A stretch of 25,622 bases of DNA, from NCBI GenBank assembly GCA_019648995.1, contig BLXT01006926.1:189612-215233 (forward strand). Direction: 5' to 3'. Numbering within the stretch: position 1 is the first letter of the stretch; each line of letters begins with the position of its first letter. Shown one piece after another: positions 21,480 through 25,622 of the stretch. The translations under genes were made by a program, and so were the position numbers. The notes under the pieces are model-generated. The model ran no database searches, had not been told where the DNA came from, and saw only the letters and a list, made by a program, of their open reading frames with translations. This stretch comes from Plakobranchus ocellatus. Its lineage: Eukaryota > Mollusca > Gastropoda > Plakobranchidae.

Positions 21480-24441
21480 GTTCCCCCATGCCTAAACAAA
21501 TAATCAAGAGCAAACTTGCCAACTACTTTTTGAATAGGCTCAGTGTTGAACCACAAAGTTGTTCTGAGTTAATTGGAAAGACTCAAAATAATACATGTGC
21601 TGAACTAAGTATGACAGACCTTAAATAATATTTAGAGAAATTTTTATATCTCTATTTTAACACTCCTGTGCTTTAGGCAAGTCAAGATAAGTGGTATTTT
21701 GCAGCTCTTCTTTAATAAAAGGTCCATGAACTAAGCACAAACTATTGTTACTTTGATAAAATATTGAAACGAAATGCAAATTAATGCTTAATGCAGACTT
21801 CATTACTTTTTAGATTTAGGCCTGTGTTATCTTAAGTCATCAAACTATATGATTATTAGAAAACTCTAAAACTAGGCTAGTAAAACATGTTCCGAGTACT
21901 GTAAATGCATTGCATTTCTTCATAACCATTCACACATGTTTATGAAGAATCAGACCTACATTTAAGATTGAATCTAAATTAGGATGGCGCCATAACTCAT
22001 TCTGTGAAGCTGCTGGCTACCACCTAATAGGTCAGAGATTTGAATCTCAGTCCTGGCCAAAACAATTTTCATAGCTTCTCTGCATCCAGCCAGCATTAAA
22101 TGGATCTAGATTTCTTAACCTGACACTAAATATTCGTTCATCCTTATCCTTATATTGAAAGTAAGTTCTTAAAATGCTAGGACAACCATTGGAAAACTGG
22201 ACTGAAACCACTGGAAGAGGACAGGGAGAGAAGGGTGGGAATGATTTATCACACTCAGTCATTACAGGTCCACAGGCAAAATTATTCAAAGCATAATCAT
22301 AGATACAATAAGCAAGCAGGTAAGAATAAGGATGGCCATGGCAAAATGCTTGAAATATAACTGCCATAGCCAAATGAAGAGCAGTATCGTCAGTTTTAAG
22401 TCTATGGACGATACTGCTTTTTATTCGGTTACAGCAGATAAACTACAAACAGGCCTCTTAGGAAAAAATGTTGTTCGAGAAAAGAACCAAATCGGGAAAA
22501 TTGTTTTATTTTAACTCTAAATAGTGAAATTGTGAATTGCTCTGAAAATTGATATACCACAATTAATTATGACAAACAAGAGACCTGTATGGCTGACAGA
22601 AAACAGGTCTAATAAGATTCAATTAAAATGTAACTCCTAAGCTAGATAACTCATAAGAATGAAATGCATGTTATTCTTTTTTTTTAAAGTAAATGATGCT
22701 TTCTGGACATGTTACCTGTATTTATCAATTAGTAAAACAAGAAAAGGAGCAAGAGGTATAAATATTGAATAAAGATGAGAAGTGGATGAACAGAAATATC
22801 CCAAAGGGCAAATTTTTACATTCAAATTATGGCAGCATATACACATATACGCATCTTTATAAAGAACACATGCAAAACAGTACAAAGAGGACAAAGAAAA
22901 TTGATTACCTTGAGATATCTACAGACAGGAGCTGGCATGATGTTGTTCATCACAAGAGTTCTATGGCCAATGTCTGAGGCTACCACTAGCCTTTGACCAT
23001 CTACTTCCTCTTTTTCTACCCATACATCAATGGATAGAGAAGCAAGGTCCATACTTGATGGAATAACTACATCTGTCAGAACAATACGCTTTCCAAAATC
23101 TAAAGTCACAAATCTCCTTGCACCTGAGAGAAGAAAACATTTGCACAGTGTCACAACAAAATAATTTTTTTTTGCTGCAAAAGCTTCCATAAGGAAAATG
23201 GATTTAATACATAGTATATATGTGCTTATTATATCACAATTCTTAGTCTTGCACAGTAAAGTTTCAATATAAAATTAATCAATCCAGTGAGCCAAATGCT
23301 GTGCTCACAATTTTTCTTTGGTGATTGTACCAAAAATCTCTTTTGCCCTCCACCCAAAAAGCGTTGAGTTACAAGTTATGCATAGAGAAATCTTTCACTT
23401 AATGACTTGTGCTCTGCTTATTTAAAAGTGAAAACGACAGAACTGCATTGACACTGTTAGAAATTTACAGTGTAATAAAACTAAAGGATAAAAATGTTTG
23501 TCATGACATGGCATGAAAAATGAAATAATTTTCTTTAAATGGTTAAACCTTAACGACAATTTTCAGGTTTACCACCTATATGTAACCTGACAAAACTAAT
23601 GAAGAAGAGGAAAAAATAACTTATTAGTGTTTGCACACCAAATGAAAAAAAAGTAATACAAATAGTTGAAGCAGCAGGCTATTGGTGACAGAGGCAATGG
23701 TTAAAGTAAAAACAAAAACTTATGCAGTAACATGTATCAAGTCAGATGAAATGGATTTCATGAGAGTAGCAAAATCATATACTTTTTTTCTTCTTTTGAT
23801 TAAGTTCAACAAAAAACTTAAAAAGAGGAATAAGTGGAGTGAGAAGATGCCTGATATTGAAGACCGAAACCTTTCTTTTTTTCATCATCCAGGCTTGCGA
23901 TTTGAACAAGCAAACACACTTAGCCCTTTATAGTGAGCTTCATGAAATACTATGAAAAAGAACTTTTTTTTTTTATTTGAATGATGAAAGTTCTAATTTA
24001 AAAAGTTTATAAATTAAGTGAGGAAAGCTTTGACTACAGGGGATTGAGGAAGCATGTAAAGCCTTTTCCTCCCATGATTACCATTGCTTAAGAAACAGAG
24101 TTCTACACAAAGGGGAAATAATGTGTTATTTTTCTGAACAACGGTAAGGTTAAAATCAAGATCAAACCTGAATGCATTCTTTCAATGACAAGCACTTGAG
24201 GGGGAGGGCTCTGCAAAAGACCTTGCATTTGAGGAAATGCAAAAGCCTTAGAAGCTGCTGACTTGGTCTGTGGCTGACTTTTTGTTTTCTGAACTTGAAG
24301 TTCAGTGGTCAAAGTATTGTGCTCTGGTTTCAAAAGCTTTGTCCCTCCATACATTTTGGATGAATGCAGATGAGATTTCTTCTTGAGCATGATGTCATCA
24401 CTAAGCATCAGAGGAGGCTGGATCGGAGGTGGAATCTGAGG
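732..24441 (-). CDS. BIRC6: BIRC6 (BRUCE/Apollon) central region, 23 exons, partial at both ends
   Basis: This is the central part of a BIRC6 orthologue, read right to left. In animals BIRC6 is a very large cytosolic/membrane-associated protein that binds and ubiquitinates caspases and IAP antagonists and also acts on autophagy through ATG8/LC3; its BIR and UBC domains sit near the two termini and are both outside this window. The call rests on many conserved blocks in the vertebrate order and on 22 consecutive introns that all have GT-AG ends and keep phase. About 1760 codons are present: two beta-sandwich modules (CBM/galactose-binding-like in human structures, from memory) bracket a long alpha-helical scaffold. 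No frameshift or stop interrupts any exon, so the gene looks functional. Odd points are a longer polar linker in exon 3 and an unfamiliar block of about 180 residues in exons 11-12. The start and stop codons are not in the window. Confidence 0.95.
1235..1432 (-). CDS. BIRC6: BIRC6 exon 22 (second beta-sandwich, first half)
   Basis: Acceptor ..gtgttccag, donor GTGAGT. Codes GTITCSSPTAVPADGL, RRARSATWSYHFYPDEP and VELTIQLPFAVLLKYVHIKP, clearly the vertebrate block RRARSAAWSYIFLPEEAW..DLTIHLPAAVLLKEIHIQP. This begins the second CBM/galactose-binding-like beta-sandwich. Confidence 0.95.
1433..2087 (-). other. BIRC6: Intron 21-22 of BIRC6
   Basis: 655 bases, AT-rich with A/T tracts. A 72-codon open frame on the plus strand (1724-1942) has no recognisable similarity and looks like chance. 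Confidence 0.8.
2088..2267 (-). CDS. BIRC6: BIRC6 exon 21 (helix and linker before second beta-sandwich)
   Basis: Acceptor ..gtcaatgtag, donor GTGGGA. Codes GGVNVVGSNLVRC, SSPSIISTLMQNFSSG and DGLQSFAQLG. The vertebrate counterpart is GGVQLICNNM, SMVSTIMKFLDSG and EGIHNFAPLG. An upstream AG at about 2290 would put it out of frame, which decides the chosen start. Confidence 0.92.
2268..2676 (-). other. BIRC6: Intron 20-21 of BIRC6, with C12 tract
   Basis: 409 bases. Contains a run of twelve C at 2432-2443 on the plus strand and several A runs; nothing else recognised. Confidence 0.8.
2677..3335 (-). CDS. BIRC6: BIRC6 exon 20 (largest exon; linker plus helical repeats)
   Basis: At 659 bases this is the longest exon. 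It opens LISAPMNSMIRSGG, runs through a polar linker with a Gln/His/Glu/Asp-rich core (about 3055-3115), and then into helices: IADIVAGHPVIMQNLIQSL, AVTVGDLIFTILRNL, MVDNLYHFFAEHPSVMSQL and RLSEPLLFYTLRILNSSSA. The vertebrate protein has the same order, including SVGDGLFTILTTL and QLSEPLLWFILRVLDTSDA. Acceptor ..ctttattag, donor GTATGT. Confidence 0.95.
3336..4091 (-). other. BIRC6: Intron 19-20 of BIRC6, with short duplicated motif
   Basis: 756 bases. The motif tagcctgtctgaatt..atgaacca followed by an A run occurs at about 3752 and again at about 3831, about 79 bases apart, a small imperfect local duplication. Nothing else recognised. Confidence 0.75.
4092..4246 (-). CDS. BIRC6: BIRC6 exon 19 (helical scaffold)
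   Basis: Codes GAQSCFGGLVASLLRGND and RDQLMFFLLQLVNK, matching vertebrate GARACFGGLFANLIRPGD and RDQLMFDLLKLVN. The acceptor is AAG (..tgatctaag) with a poor pyrimidine tract, so the 5' edge is less sure. The donor is a consensus GTAAGT. Ends with two bases of a split Lys codon. Confidence 0.93.
4247..4739 (-). other. BIRC6: Intron 18-19 of BIRC6
   Basis: 493 bases of AT-rich sequence; I see nothing in it. Confidence 0.8.
4740..4899 (-). CDS. BIRC6: BIRC6 exon 18 (helical scaffold)
   Basis: Acceptor ..ttctgcattag, donor GTGAGA. Codes GAIYQCSGPIDAQVQFLEMM and VSNALSVIQAASTLVYQHL. The vertebrate counterpart is GPLDAQVKLLEF followed by VSTISAVIESVTFLVHHY. 53 codons plus one base completing the split Arg. 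Confidence 0.93.
4900..6603 (-). other. BIRC6: Intron 17-18 of BIRC6
   Basis: 1704 bases, AT-rich, no convincing reading frame. Contains a small perfect hairpin (gatagcctg / caggctatc, about 5903-5930). It also has a motif at about 5611-5631 (atggtggccattaccatgg) that resembles the end of the foldback element at position 1, too short to call. Confidence 0.75.
6604..6731 (-). CDS. BIRC6: BIRC6 exon 17 (helical scaffold)
   Basis: Too broken by introns for a long reading frame, but clear from phase and similarity. Acceptor ..tatttaacag, donor GTAAAT. Codes VGPAAVKILGHLLHRLQ and FKEMLLKIVYNLIADR, matching vertebrate VGPTATQAMQEFLTRLQ and FSEFLLKLIHIL. It ends with two bases of a split Arg codon. 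Confidence 0.92.
6877..7095 (-). CDS. BIRC6: BIRC6 exon 16 (helical scaffold)
   Basis: Acceptor ..gtcttatcag, donor GTTAGT. Codes MMPSLMIRTWVFLLQSL, LLTNQRH and LRDANLAPLITKFL, comparable with vertebrate NTLLRTWCLVLHSLTLMTN and DPNLIHVLVKFL. 73 codons, phase 0. Confidence 0.94.
7096..7437 (-). other. BIRC6: Intron 15-16 of BIRC6
   Basis: 342 bases, AT-rich with an A14 run near 7322; nothing recognised. Confidence 0.8.
7438..7680 (-). CDS. BIRC6: BIRC6 exon 15 (helical scaffold)
   Basis: Acceptor ..ctttttttcag, donor GTATGT. Codes SLSSVEMLSTCFEHMFARL, VSLESVLQLWLTLNEDH, a Ser/Ala-rich loop, and PIITLSENAVASLIE. Vertebrate BIRC6 has VPMLNVCFNKLFSML, VQLESLLQLWLTL and PVISLNQASITSFL in this order. 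81 codons, phase 0. Confidence 0.95.
7681..9384 (-). other. BIRC6: Intron 14-15 of BIRC6
   Basis: 1704 bases. Holds one copy of a dispersed repeat (8731-8990, listed separately); the remainder is AT-rich with no recognised feature. Confidence 0.8.
8731..8990. repeat. Dispersed repeat, copy A
   Basis: About 260 bases that align along their length with 19485-19750 in the same orientation. Shared landmarks are gcaaattggatgctt near the start, ttcaaaggataa / tccaaaggataa, ccaccgtccattggga / ccactgtccactggga, and gttagcaggtctgt / gttggcatgtctgt at the end. The copy is a patch of higher G+C in AT-rich intron. It has no coding capacity; family unknown. Confidence 0.75.
9385..9525 (-). CDS. BIRC6: BIRC6 exon 14 (weakly conserved linker/helix)
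   Basis: Acceptor ..tgtctttcag, donor GTGATT. Codes MMQSVQLGNVHCAFTLPL, a Pro/Ser/Gly loop, then SMAEEMAEREQ. Position and phase fit the vertebrate stretch after LMLKMMSTL, but sequence similarity is low. It is 47 codons, phase 0 on both sides. Confidence 0.85.
9814..9970 (-). CDS. BIRC6: BIRC6 exon 13 (helical scaffold)
   Basis: Acceptor ..ttgcccacag, donor GTAAAA. Codes SIQSGSLKHLLNLKNKLTEH and then ALDARLEFGLETMPEHRLK, matching vertebrate ALDARLEVGLEQQAELMLK. One base completes a split Lys codon, then 52 codons, ending in phase 0. Confidence 0.93.
9971..10512 (-). other. BIRC6: Intron 12-13 of BIRC6
   Basis: 542 bases, very rich in A and T runs, with a short C run near 10105. Nothing recognised. 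Confidence 0.8.
10513..10840 (-). CDS. BIRC6: BIRC6 exon 12 (unfamiliar segment)
   Basis: Acceptor ..tcttcctcag after a good pyrimidine tract, donor GTATGT. It codes 109 residues including FLDGTFCLDEKDNPAALVLL, RWNKFLETVTKNQ, NFIMDCFSYPLPSDF and WVDALKIAQSK. The composition is that of a folded protein, with regular hydrophobic residues and aromatics. I do not recall a counterpart in vertebrates, where an acidic Tyr/Gly-rich linker lies here. Phase fits both neighbours (2 bases in, 2 bases out). Confidence 0.82.
11455..11661 (-). pseudogene. Death-effector-domain-like fragment, possible remnant
   Basis: An open frame of 68 codons whose last 30 residues include FFIVLDYDGLSNKEVESLRF followed by LCL. 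The pattern of a hydrophobic helix, then LS..E...L.FLCL, is that of helices 1-2 of death effector domains as in caspase-8 and FADD. A stop codon (TAA) follows SSISSK; past it the same frame reads KLTRIKLYQ, loosely fitting the continuation of the fold. I see no splice sites that would join it to BIRC6. The call rests on about 25 residues judged by eye and may be chance. Confidence 0.3.
11965..12240 (-). other. Unidentified intronic open frame, 91 codons
   Basis: A frame rich in Leu, Cys and polar residues (with LLNKLLEITTLLKSC and VQCSLQLLYWIAMLYRQI) that reads like real protein but that I do not recognise. It lies about 300 bases upstream, in minus-strand sense, of the death-effector-like fragment, so both could belong to one decayed insert. 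A possible acceptor lies at its start (tttctgcacag); no matching donor in phase was found. Confidence 0.3.
12448..12660 (-). CDS. BIRC6: BIRC6 exon 11 (acidic linker, then unfamiliar basic segment)
   Basis: Acceptor ..atgtttcag, donor GTAAGA; phases join exon 10 to exon 12 without a gap. It starts with a polar acidic linker (SSSPEGSETELADADDSL), comparable in character to the acidic linker at this place in vertebrates. It then reads YARWMEREGSM, VRVIPYENVRSIL and PEFHEFVKR, which I do not recognise from vertebrate BIRC6. The exon is supported by splice sites and phase, not by similarity, so it is somewhat less certain. Confidence 0.8.
12661..13287 (-). other. BIRC6: Intron 10-11 of BIRC6
   Basis: 627 bases, extremely AT-rich; I see nothing in it. 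Confidence 0.8.
13288..13471 (-). CDS. BIRC6: BIRC6 exon 10 (helical scaffold)
   Basis: Codes VLAKICVACRPSVSL, QEQLEQLVLLVVDTEFNH and SWGGPWAAHAITCLLQDI, matching vertebrate VLARIA and SWGGAWAQYSLTCMLQDI. The acceptor is AAG (..ttactcaag). The donor is GTCAGT, an unusual but valid GT site. It ends with one base of a split glycine codon. Confidence 0.95.
13472..14222 (-). other. BIRC6: Intron 9-10 of BIRC6
   Basis: 751 bases. An 88-codon open frame on the minus strand (13805-14071) has no recognisable similarity and no fitting splice phase; nothing else seen. Confidence 0.75.
14223..14435 (-). CDS. BIRC6: BIRC6 exon 9 (helical scaffold)
   Basis: Acceptor ..ttatttcag, donor GTTTGT. Codes a basic helix start (YTLKRNQLLIKL), an acidic Asp/Glu stretch (about 14365 to 14340), then SRERCLSVARGLM and LLLSMDFTCHVDLFLITCK, which is one of the most conserved blocks in the window (vertebrate LLSMDFTCHADLLLFVCK). 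Exactly 71 codons in phase 0. Confidence 0.95.
14436..15020 (-). other. BIRC6: Intron 8-9 of BIRC6
   Basis: 585 bases with several A and T runs; nothing recognised. Confidence 0.8.
15021..15208 (-). CDS. BIRC6: BIRC6 exon 8 (basic helical segment)
   Basis: Acceptor ..tcaaacag, donor GTTTGA. Codes NNRWGFIES, a Ser/Gly stretch, then the basic helix VYRRGLQKRVALYKEKL. This fits the vertebrate order NQWSFINN..LYSRKIRKQLVHHKQQL. 188 bases, ending in phase 0. The end of the exon (SDKKNLFNSK) is weakly conserved. Confidence 0.9.
15209..16000 (-). other. BIRC6: Intron 7-8 of BIRC6
   Basis: 792 bases. An 83-codon minus-strand frame at 15387-15638 has protein-like composition but no splice sites in phase. 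The flanking exons already join across the conserved WGFIES/WSFINN block, so it is not a missing exon. Confidence 0.75.
16001..16120 (-). CDS. BIRC6: BIRC6 exon 7 (helical scaffold, short)
   Basis: Codes GNLDLSLISWVLLFLCRN followed by a charged polar tail with GEKNGKRDKE. Vertebrate BIRC6 has LDIPMISWVVMLVSRLL here. The intron between exons 6 and 7 is only 122 bases. Acceptor ..gcctacaag, donor GTGCCA, both phase 1 boundaries. Confidence 0.92.
16243..16391 (-). CDS. BIRC6: BIRC6 exon 6 (helical scaffold)
   Basis: Acceptor ..tatttcag, donor GTAAAT. Codes VFLLLSAMGQKSL and GPSAVQILDSLLAML, then STILSPLTRSPETDAS. Vertebrate BIRC6 reads VFMLLSCIGQRSL in the same place. 149 bases: it completes a split Arg codon, has 49 codons, and leaves one base for a split glycine. 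Confidence 0.93.
16392..17034 (-). other. BIRC6: Intron 5-6 of BIRC6, with C11 tract
   Basis: 643 bases. Contains a run of eleven C at 16528-16538; otherwise AT-rich with nothing recognised. Confidence 0.8.
17035..17333 (-). CDS. BIRC6: BIRC6 exon 5 (helical scaffold)
   Basis: Acceptor ..cattgtag, donor GTGAGT. Codes TSTDKLRVILESLLDTLL, a variable Pro/Ala-rich loop, then QTLFQHLCIHSP, GLLLVRVCG and WWGHFLGNIMQEF, ending FPQD with a split Arg codon. All match vertebrate BIRC6 in order. It lies after the largest intron of the window (2.8 kb). Confidence 0.95.
17689..17792. repeat. Perfect 52-bp tandem duplication (two copies)
   Basis: The unit tataatgtcagtagctgatt..caaagatgcaaaaaa at 17689-17740 is repeated without a single change at 17741-17792. 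The identity implies a recent duplication. Confidence 0.97.
19485..19750. repeat. Dispersed repeat, copy B
   Basis: Diverged second copy of the repeat at 8731-8990, same orientation and similar length, sharing gcaaattggatgctt, ccaaaggataa and the closing tggcatgtctgtaca. Many substitutions and small indels separate the copies, so both are old. No coding frame. Confidence 0.75.
20169..20303 (-). CDS. BIRC6: BIRC6 exon 4 (helical scaffold)
   Basis: Acceptor is AAG after a long T tract (..cctgaag), donor GTACTG. Codes AYNECLQ and QLQVQLNLAQHAIRRL, matching the vertebrate block AYQDCIQLQLQLNLAHNAV, and ends in PDVMLEQ. 45 codons, phase 0 on both sides, so skipping it would keep frame. Confidence 0.92.
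20304..20646 (-). other. BIRC6: Intron 3-4 of BIRC6
   Basis: 343 bases with A-rich tracts; nothing recognised. Confidence 0.8.
20647..21105 (-). CDS. BIRC6: BIRC6 exon 3 (end of first beta-sandwich, polar linker, helix)
   Basis: Starts ITTVGRYSGG and continues RIPLGSFYGHTYILPWE, which closes the first beta-sandwich. A polar low-complexity linker of about 55 residues follows (rich in S, K, E, A, N, about 20990 to 20830), then a conserved helix with LEDLQCRFNLARTRLE. The vertebrate linker at this spot is shorter as I recall it. The exon is 153 codons in phase 0 and ends EEDAQIIQ at a GTATGT donor. Confidence 0.95.
21426..21476. repeat. (GA)n microsatellite
   Basis: An uninterrupted run of about 25 GA units, preceded by an imperfect TG/TATG-rich stretch (about 21397-21425). 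It lies inside a BIRC6 intron. Confidence 0.98.
21983..22130 (+). mobile_element. tRNA-derived SINE-like element (head and start of body)
   Basis: The first ~75 bases look like a degenerate tRNA gene: A-box-like taactcattctg at 21993-22004, and B-box-like gatttgaatctc at 22037-22048 within a T-arm-like hairpin (gagat/atctc). The next part includes ccagcattaaatgga, a word of a kind I associate with tRNA-derived SINEs in molluscs. It is not a working tRNA: no acceptor stem with a proper anticodon arm can be formed convincingly. The 3' end is not defined; it may reach the hairpin at 22380-22418. Confidence 0.55.
22380..22418. repeat. Perfect 12-bp inverted repeat (hairpin)
   Basis: agcagtatcgtc at 22380-22391 is mirrored by gacgatactgct at 22407-22418, with a 15-base loop. 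It could be the tail structure of the SINE-like element upstream. Confidence 0.9.
22909..23123 (-). CDS. BIRC6: BIRC6 exon 2 (first beta-sandwich, core)
   Basis: Acceptor ctctcag, donor GTAATC. Codes RRFVTLDFG, then DLASLSIDVW, EVDGQRLVVASDIGH and PAPVCRYLK, nearly colinear with vertebrate BIRC6 at this point. In human structures I recall this as a carbohydrate-binding-module/galactose-binding-like beta-sandwich with a structural role. 215 bases: two complete a split glycine codon, then 71 codons, ending in phase 0. Confidence 0.95.
23124..24167 (-). other. BIRC6: Intron 1-2 of BIRC6
   Basis: 1044 bases. An 83-codon plus-strand frame (23682-23933) is Lys-rich and unrecognised, probably chance. 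Nothing else seen. Confidence 0.8.
24168..24441 (-). CDS. BIRC6: BIRC6 exon 1 of window (proline-rich linker to first beta-sandwich)
   Basis: Begins after acceptor ..gctcttcag with PQIPPPIQPPLM and ends VIERMHSG at a GT donor, with the last glycine codon split (phase 1). The proline-rich start, the polar middle rich in K/Q/S/T, and the closing PPPQVLVIERMHSG match the vertebrate stretch just before the GARRFVTLDFG block. It starts in phase 0; an alternative acceptor 6 bases further in (at 24435) would also keep frame. The previous exon is not in the window as far as I can see. Confidence 0.85.
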
Positions 24442-25622
24442 CTGAAGAGCAAAAAGAAAAAATGTGAAAAGCAATTAATTCCCATTTCTTTACATCTTTC
24501 AGAGTTCCTTTGTCTTGCACCTTTTGAAAAAGATGAGACAACTAAAAAACAAATATTGTAATGCATAAATACTTAAGATTTGCTGTTGACCGAAAAAAAA
24601 AGGAAAATTTGCTCTCTGTTAAAACTGTTACCATGATGAAAAATTTATATGAAAATTACATTAGTCAGTTGGTAAAGTATATGAGACTTAGAATACCACA
24701 ATCCTGAAAACTTAAATAAAGCATTAATACAATCCTTTTTTGATTAAGAAGCATCCAAAGAAAGCCAATCTTGTAACTTCTGAAAAACAATACCTTGCAG
24801 TTTATTACAAGGTTTTGACTCATGACGATAAATTAAGGAATAACTATGGTAGTTACAAAATTCCAATTTTCTTTACAGAACTGTATCAGATGTCCTCAAA
24901 TGGATGTTTCCTCTTCTTTAGCTACCCTGTCTGGAACAGACATTGGCATCACAGTCCTCCATTCAAATCTGTTCTCAGTTAACCTTATGAGGCCATTGTT
25001 GGTACCATTCCCTAATGCCCATGCGTTACGATTTTCAATAAAATTTATCCTCTGCCTACTGCTCAAAACCAAAAAAGGATTTTGTCGACGGAAAAAGCCA
25101 TACATATGATCTAAAACCCTTTTCCTTTCAAACGCACAACAAATACAATTTAGAATAACAATTATTGCCCATTAAATCAAGAGTACAATTTTTTTCATTT
25201 AAGAGATGTCTTTGGAAGAAAAAATGGTTATGGACTGAGGAACCTCCCTAAACCCTTTACTAATATATGCATTGCATAGATTTGAGAGATGATTAACTTC
25301 GGCACAGTGTATTTCAATATGCAGTCTGGGGGTAAGACACATGGGACATCAAGACAAATCAAGTGCAGAGATGTTGAGCAAAGTAAAAAGACAACCAAGA
25401 ATACTACAAGAAAAGAGCTGAATTCAGCTTTTCAGTGGGGAAGACTTGGAATAACATCAAGATGCAGATCATCAATACAGAGGGATGAAAGAATATACTT
25501 ATACACAGCTGCCAACTTTTCAAACACCAAAATCAGACTCAACTTTTCACCTTGGTTTGAGGGGCTATCTTAGGCCCCAGAGGGGTCCAGGTGCAGCGAA
25601 CTGGTCGGAATGGGGGGGGGGG
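24442..25622 (-). other. BIRC6: Intron of BIRC6 upstream of exon 1 (acceptor side)
   Basis: The acceptor of exon 1 lies at its left end; the donor is beyond the right edge or not recognised. It holds unexplained overlapping frames on both strands around 24846-25109 and a repeat at the right edge, listed separately. Confidence 0.65.
25500..25622 (+). repeat. Dispersed repeat truncated by window edge
   Basis: From acacagctgccaacttttca the sequence turns into a GC-rich stretch with ggggctatcttaggcccc, aggggtccagg and a terminal run of eleven G. This looks like a dispersed repeat of a type I associate with mollusc genomes, with gggtccagg-type words. Similar openings (acagacctgccaac) occur at 17560, and in reverse at the ends of repeats A and B. 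Confidence 0.55.

Larger units (their letters stand above)
21106..22908 (-). other. BIRC6: Intron 2-3 of BIRC6
   Basis: 1803 bases. Contains the GA microsatellite and the SINE-like element listed separately. Other reading frames here (for example 22047-22373, minus strand) overlap the SINE-like element and are not taken as exons. Confidence 0.78.

Noticed and set aside
21983..22058. A functional tRNA gene.
   Set aside because: A and B boxes are degenerate and the acceptor and anticodon arms do not form properly; better explained as a SINE head.
22047..22373. 108-codon minus-strand frame as a gene or exon.
   Set aside because: It overlaps the SINE-like element and has no similarity or splice fit.
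23890..23915. B-box-like word (gttcaaatc on the minus strand) hinting at another tRNA or SINE.
   Set aside because: No A-box at suitable distance and no cloverleaf.
25551..25622. A possible terminal exon on the minus strand (proline-rich, ending ..PKIAPQTK at a GTGAAA donor in the right phase for exon 1).
   Set aside because: The stretch belongs to a GC-rich repeat-like sequence (aggggtccagg, ggggctatcttaggcccc) ending in a poly-G run, and similarity to BIRC6 is only proline content.

Overview
The window is animal nuclear DNA, AT-rich (about one third G+C by eye), and holds the middle of one large multi-exon gene on the minus strand. The conceptual protein matches BIRC6 (BRUCE/Apollon), the giant inhibitor-of-apoptosis protein that is also a hybrid E2/E3 ubiquitin ligase. 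I recognised it from conserved blocks in the same order as in the vertebrate protein, including RRFVTLDFG, GHTYILPWE, WWGHFLGNIMQEF, LLLSMDFTCHVDLFL, SWGGPWAAHAITCLLQDI, ALDARLEFGLE, RLSEPLLFYTLRIL, RRARSATWSYHFYPDEP and LLLHRPLDSTTIGL. Divergence from vertebrates, the intron sizes, a tRNA-derived SINE and the repeat types suggest a lophotrochozoan, most likely a gastropod mollusc. That taxon call is an inference.

Twenty-three coding exons were placed by hand, from 24441 (5' side of the gene) down to 732. Every internal junction uses GT donors and AG acceptors, and the reading phase is continuous across all of them. Together they give about 1760 codons, the central helical scaffold of BIRC6 plus two beta-sandwich (CBM/galactose-binding-like) modules: one in exons 1-3 (about 24180 to 21000) and one in exons 22-23 (1432 to 732). 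The N-terminal WD40/BIR part lies beyond the right edge. The C-terminal UBC (E2) domain lies beyond the left edge.

The rest is intron. Non-coding content includes a 460-bp foldback element with about 160-bp near-identical arms at the left edge (1-460), a diverged dispersed repeat in two copies (8731-8990 and 19485-19750), a perfect 52-bp tandem duplication (17689-17792), a (GA)n microsatellite (21426-21476), a tRNA-derived SINE-like element with a strong hairpin downstream (21983-22420), and another repeat running into the right edge (25500-25622).

Items most worth checking are an exon pair (12448-12660 and 10513-10840) coding about 180 residues where I recall only an acidic linker in vertebrates, a death-effector-domain-like reading frame buried in the intron between those two exons, and the young-looking foldback element. 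I found no complete second gene, no RNA gene, no promoter and no transcript end.
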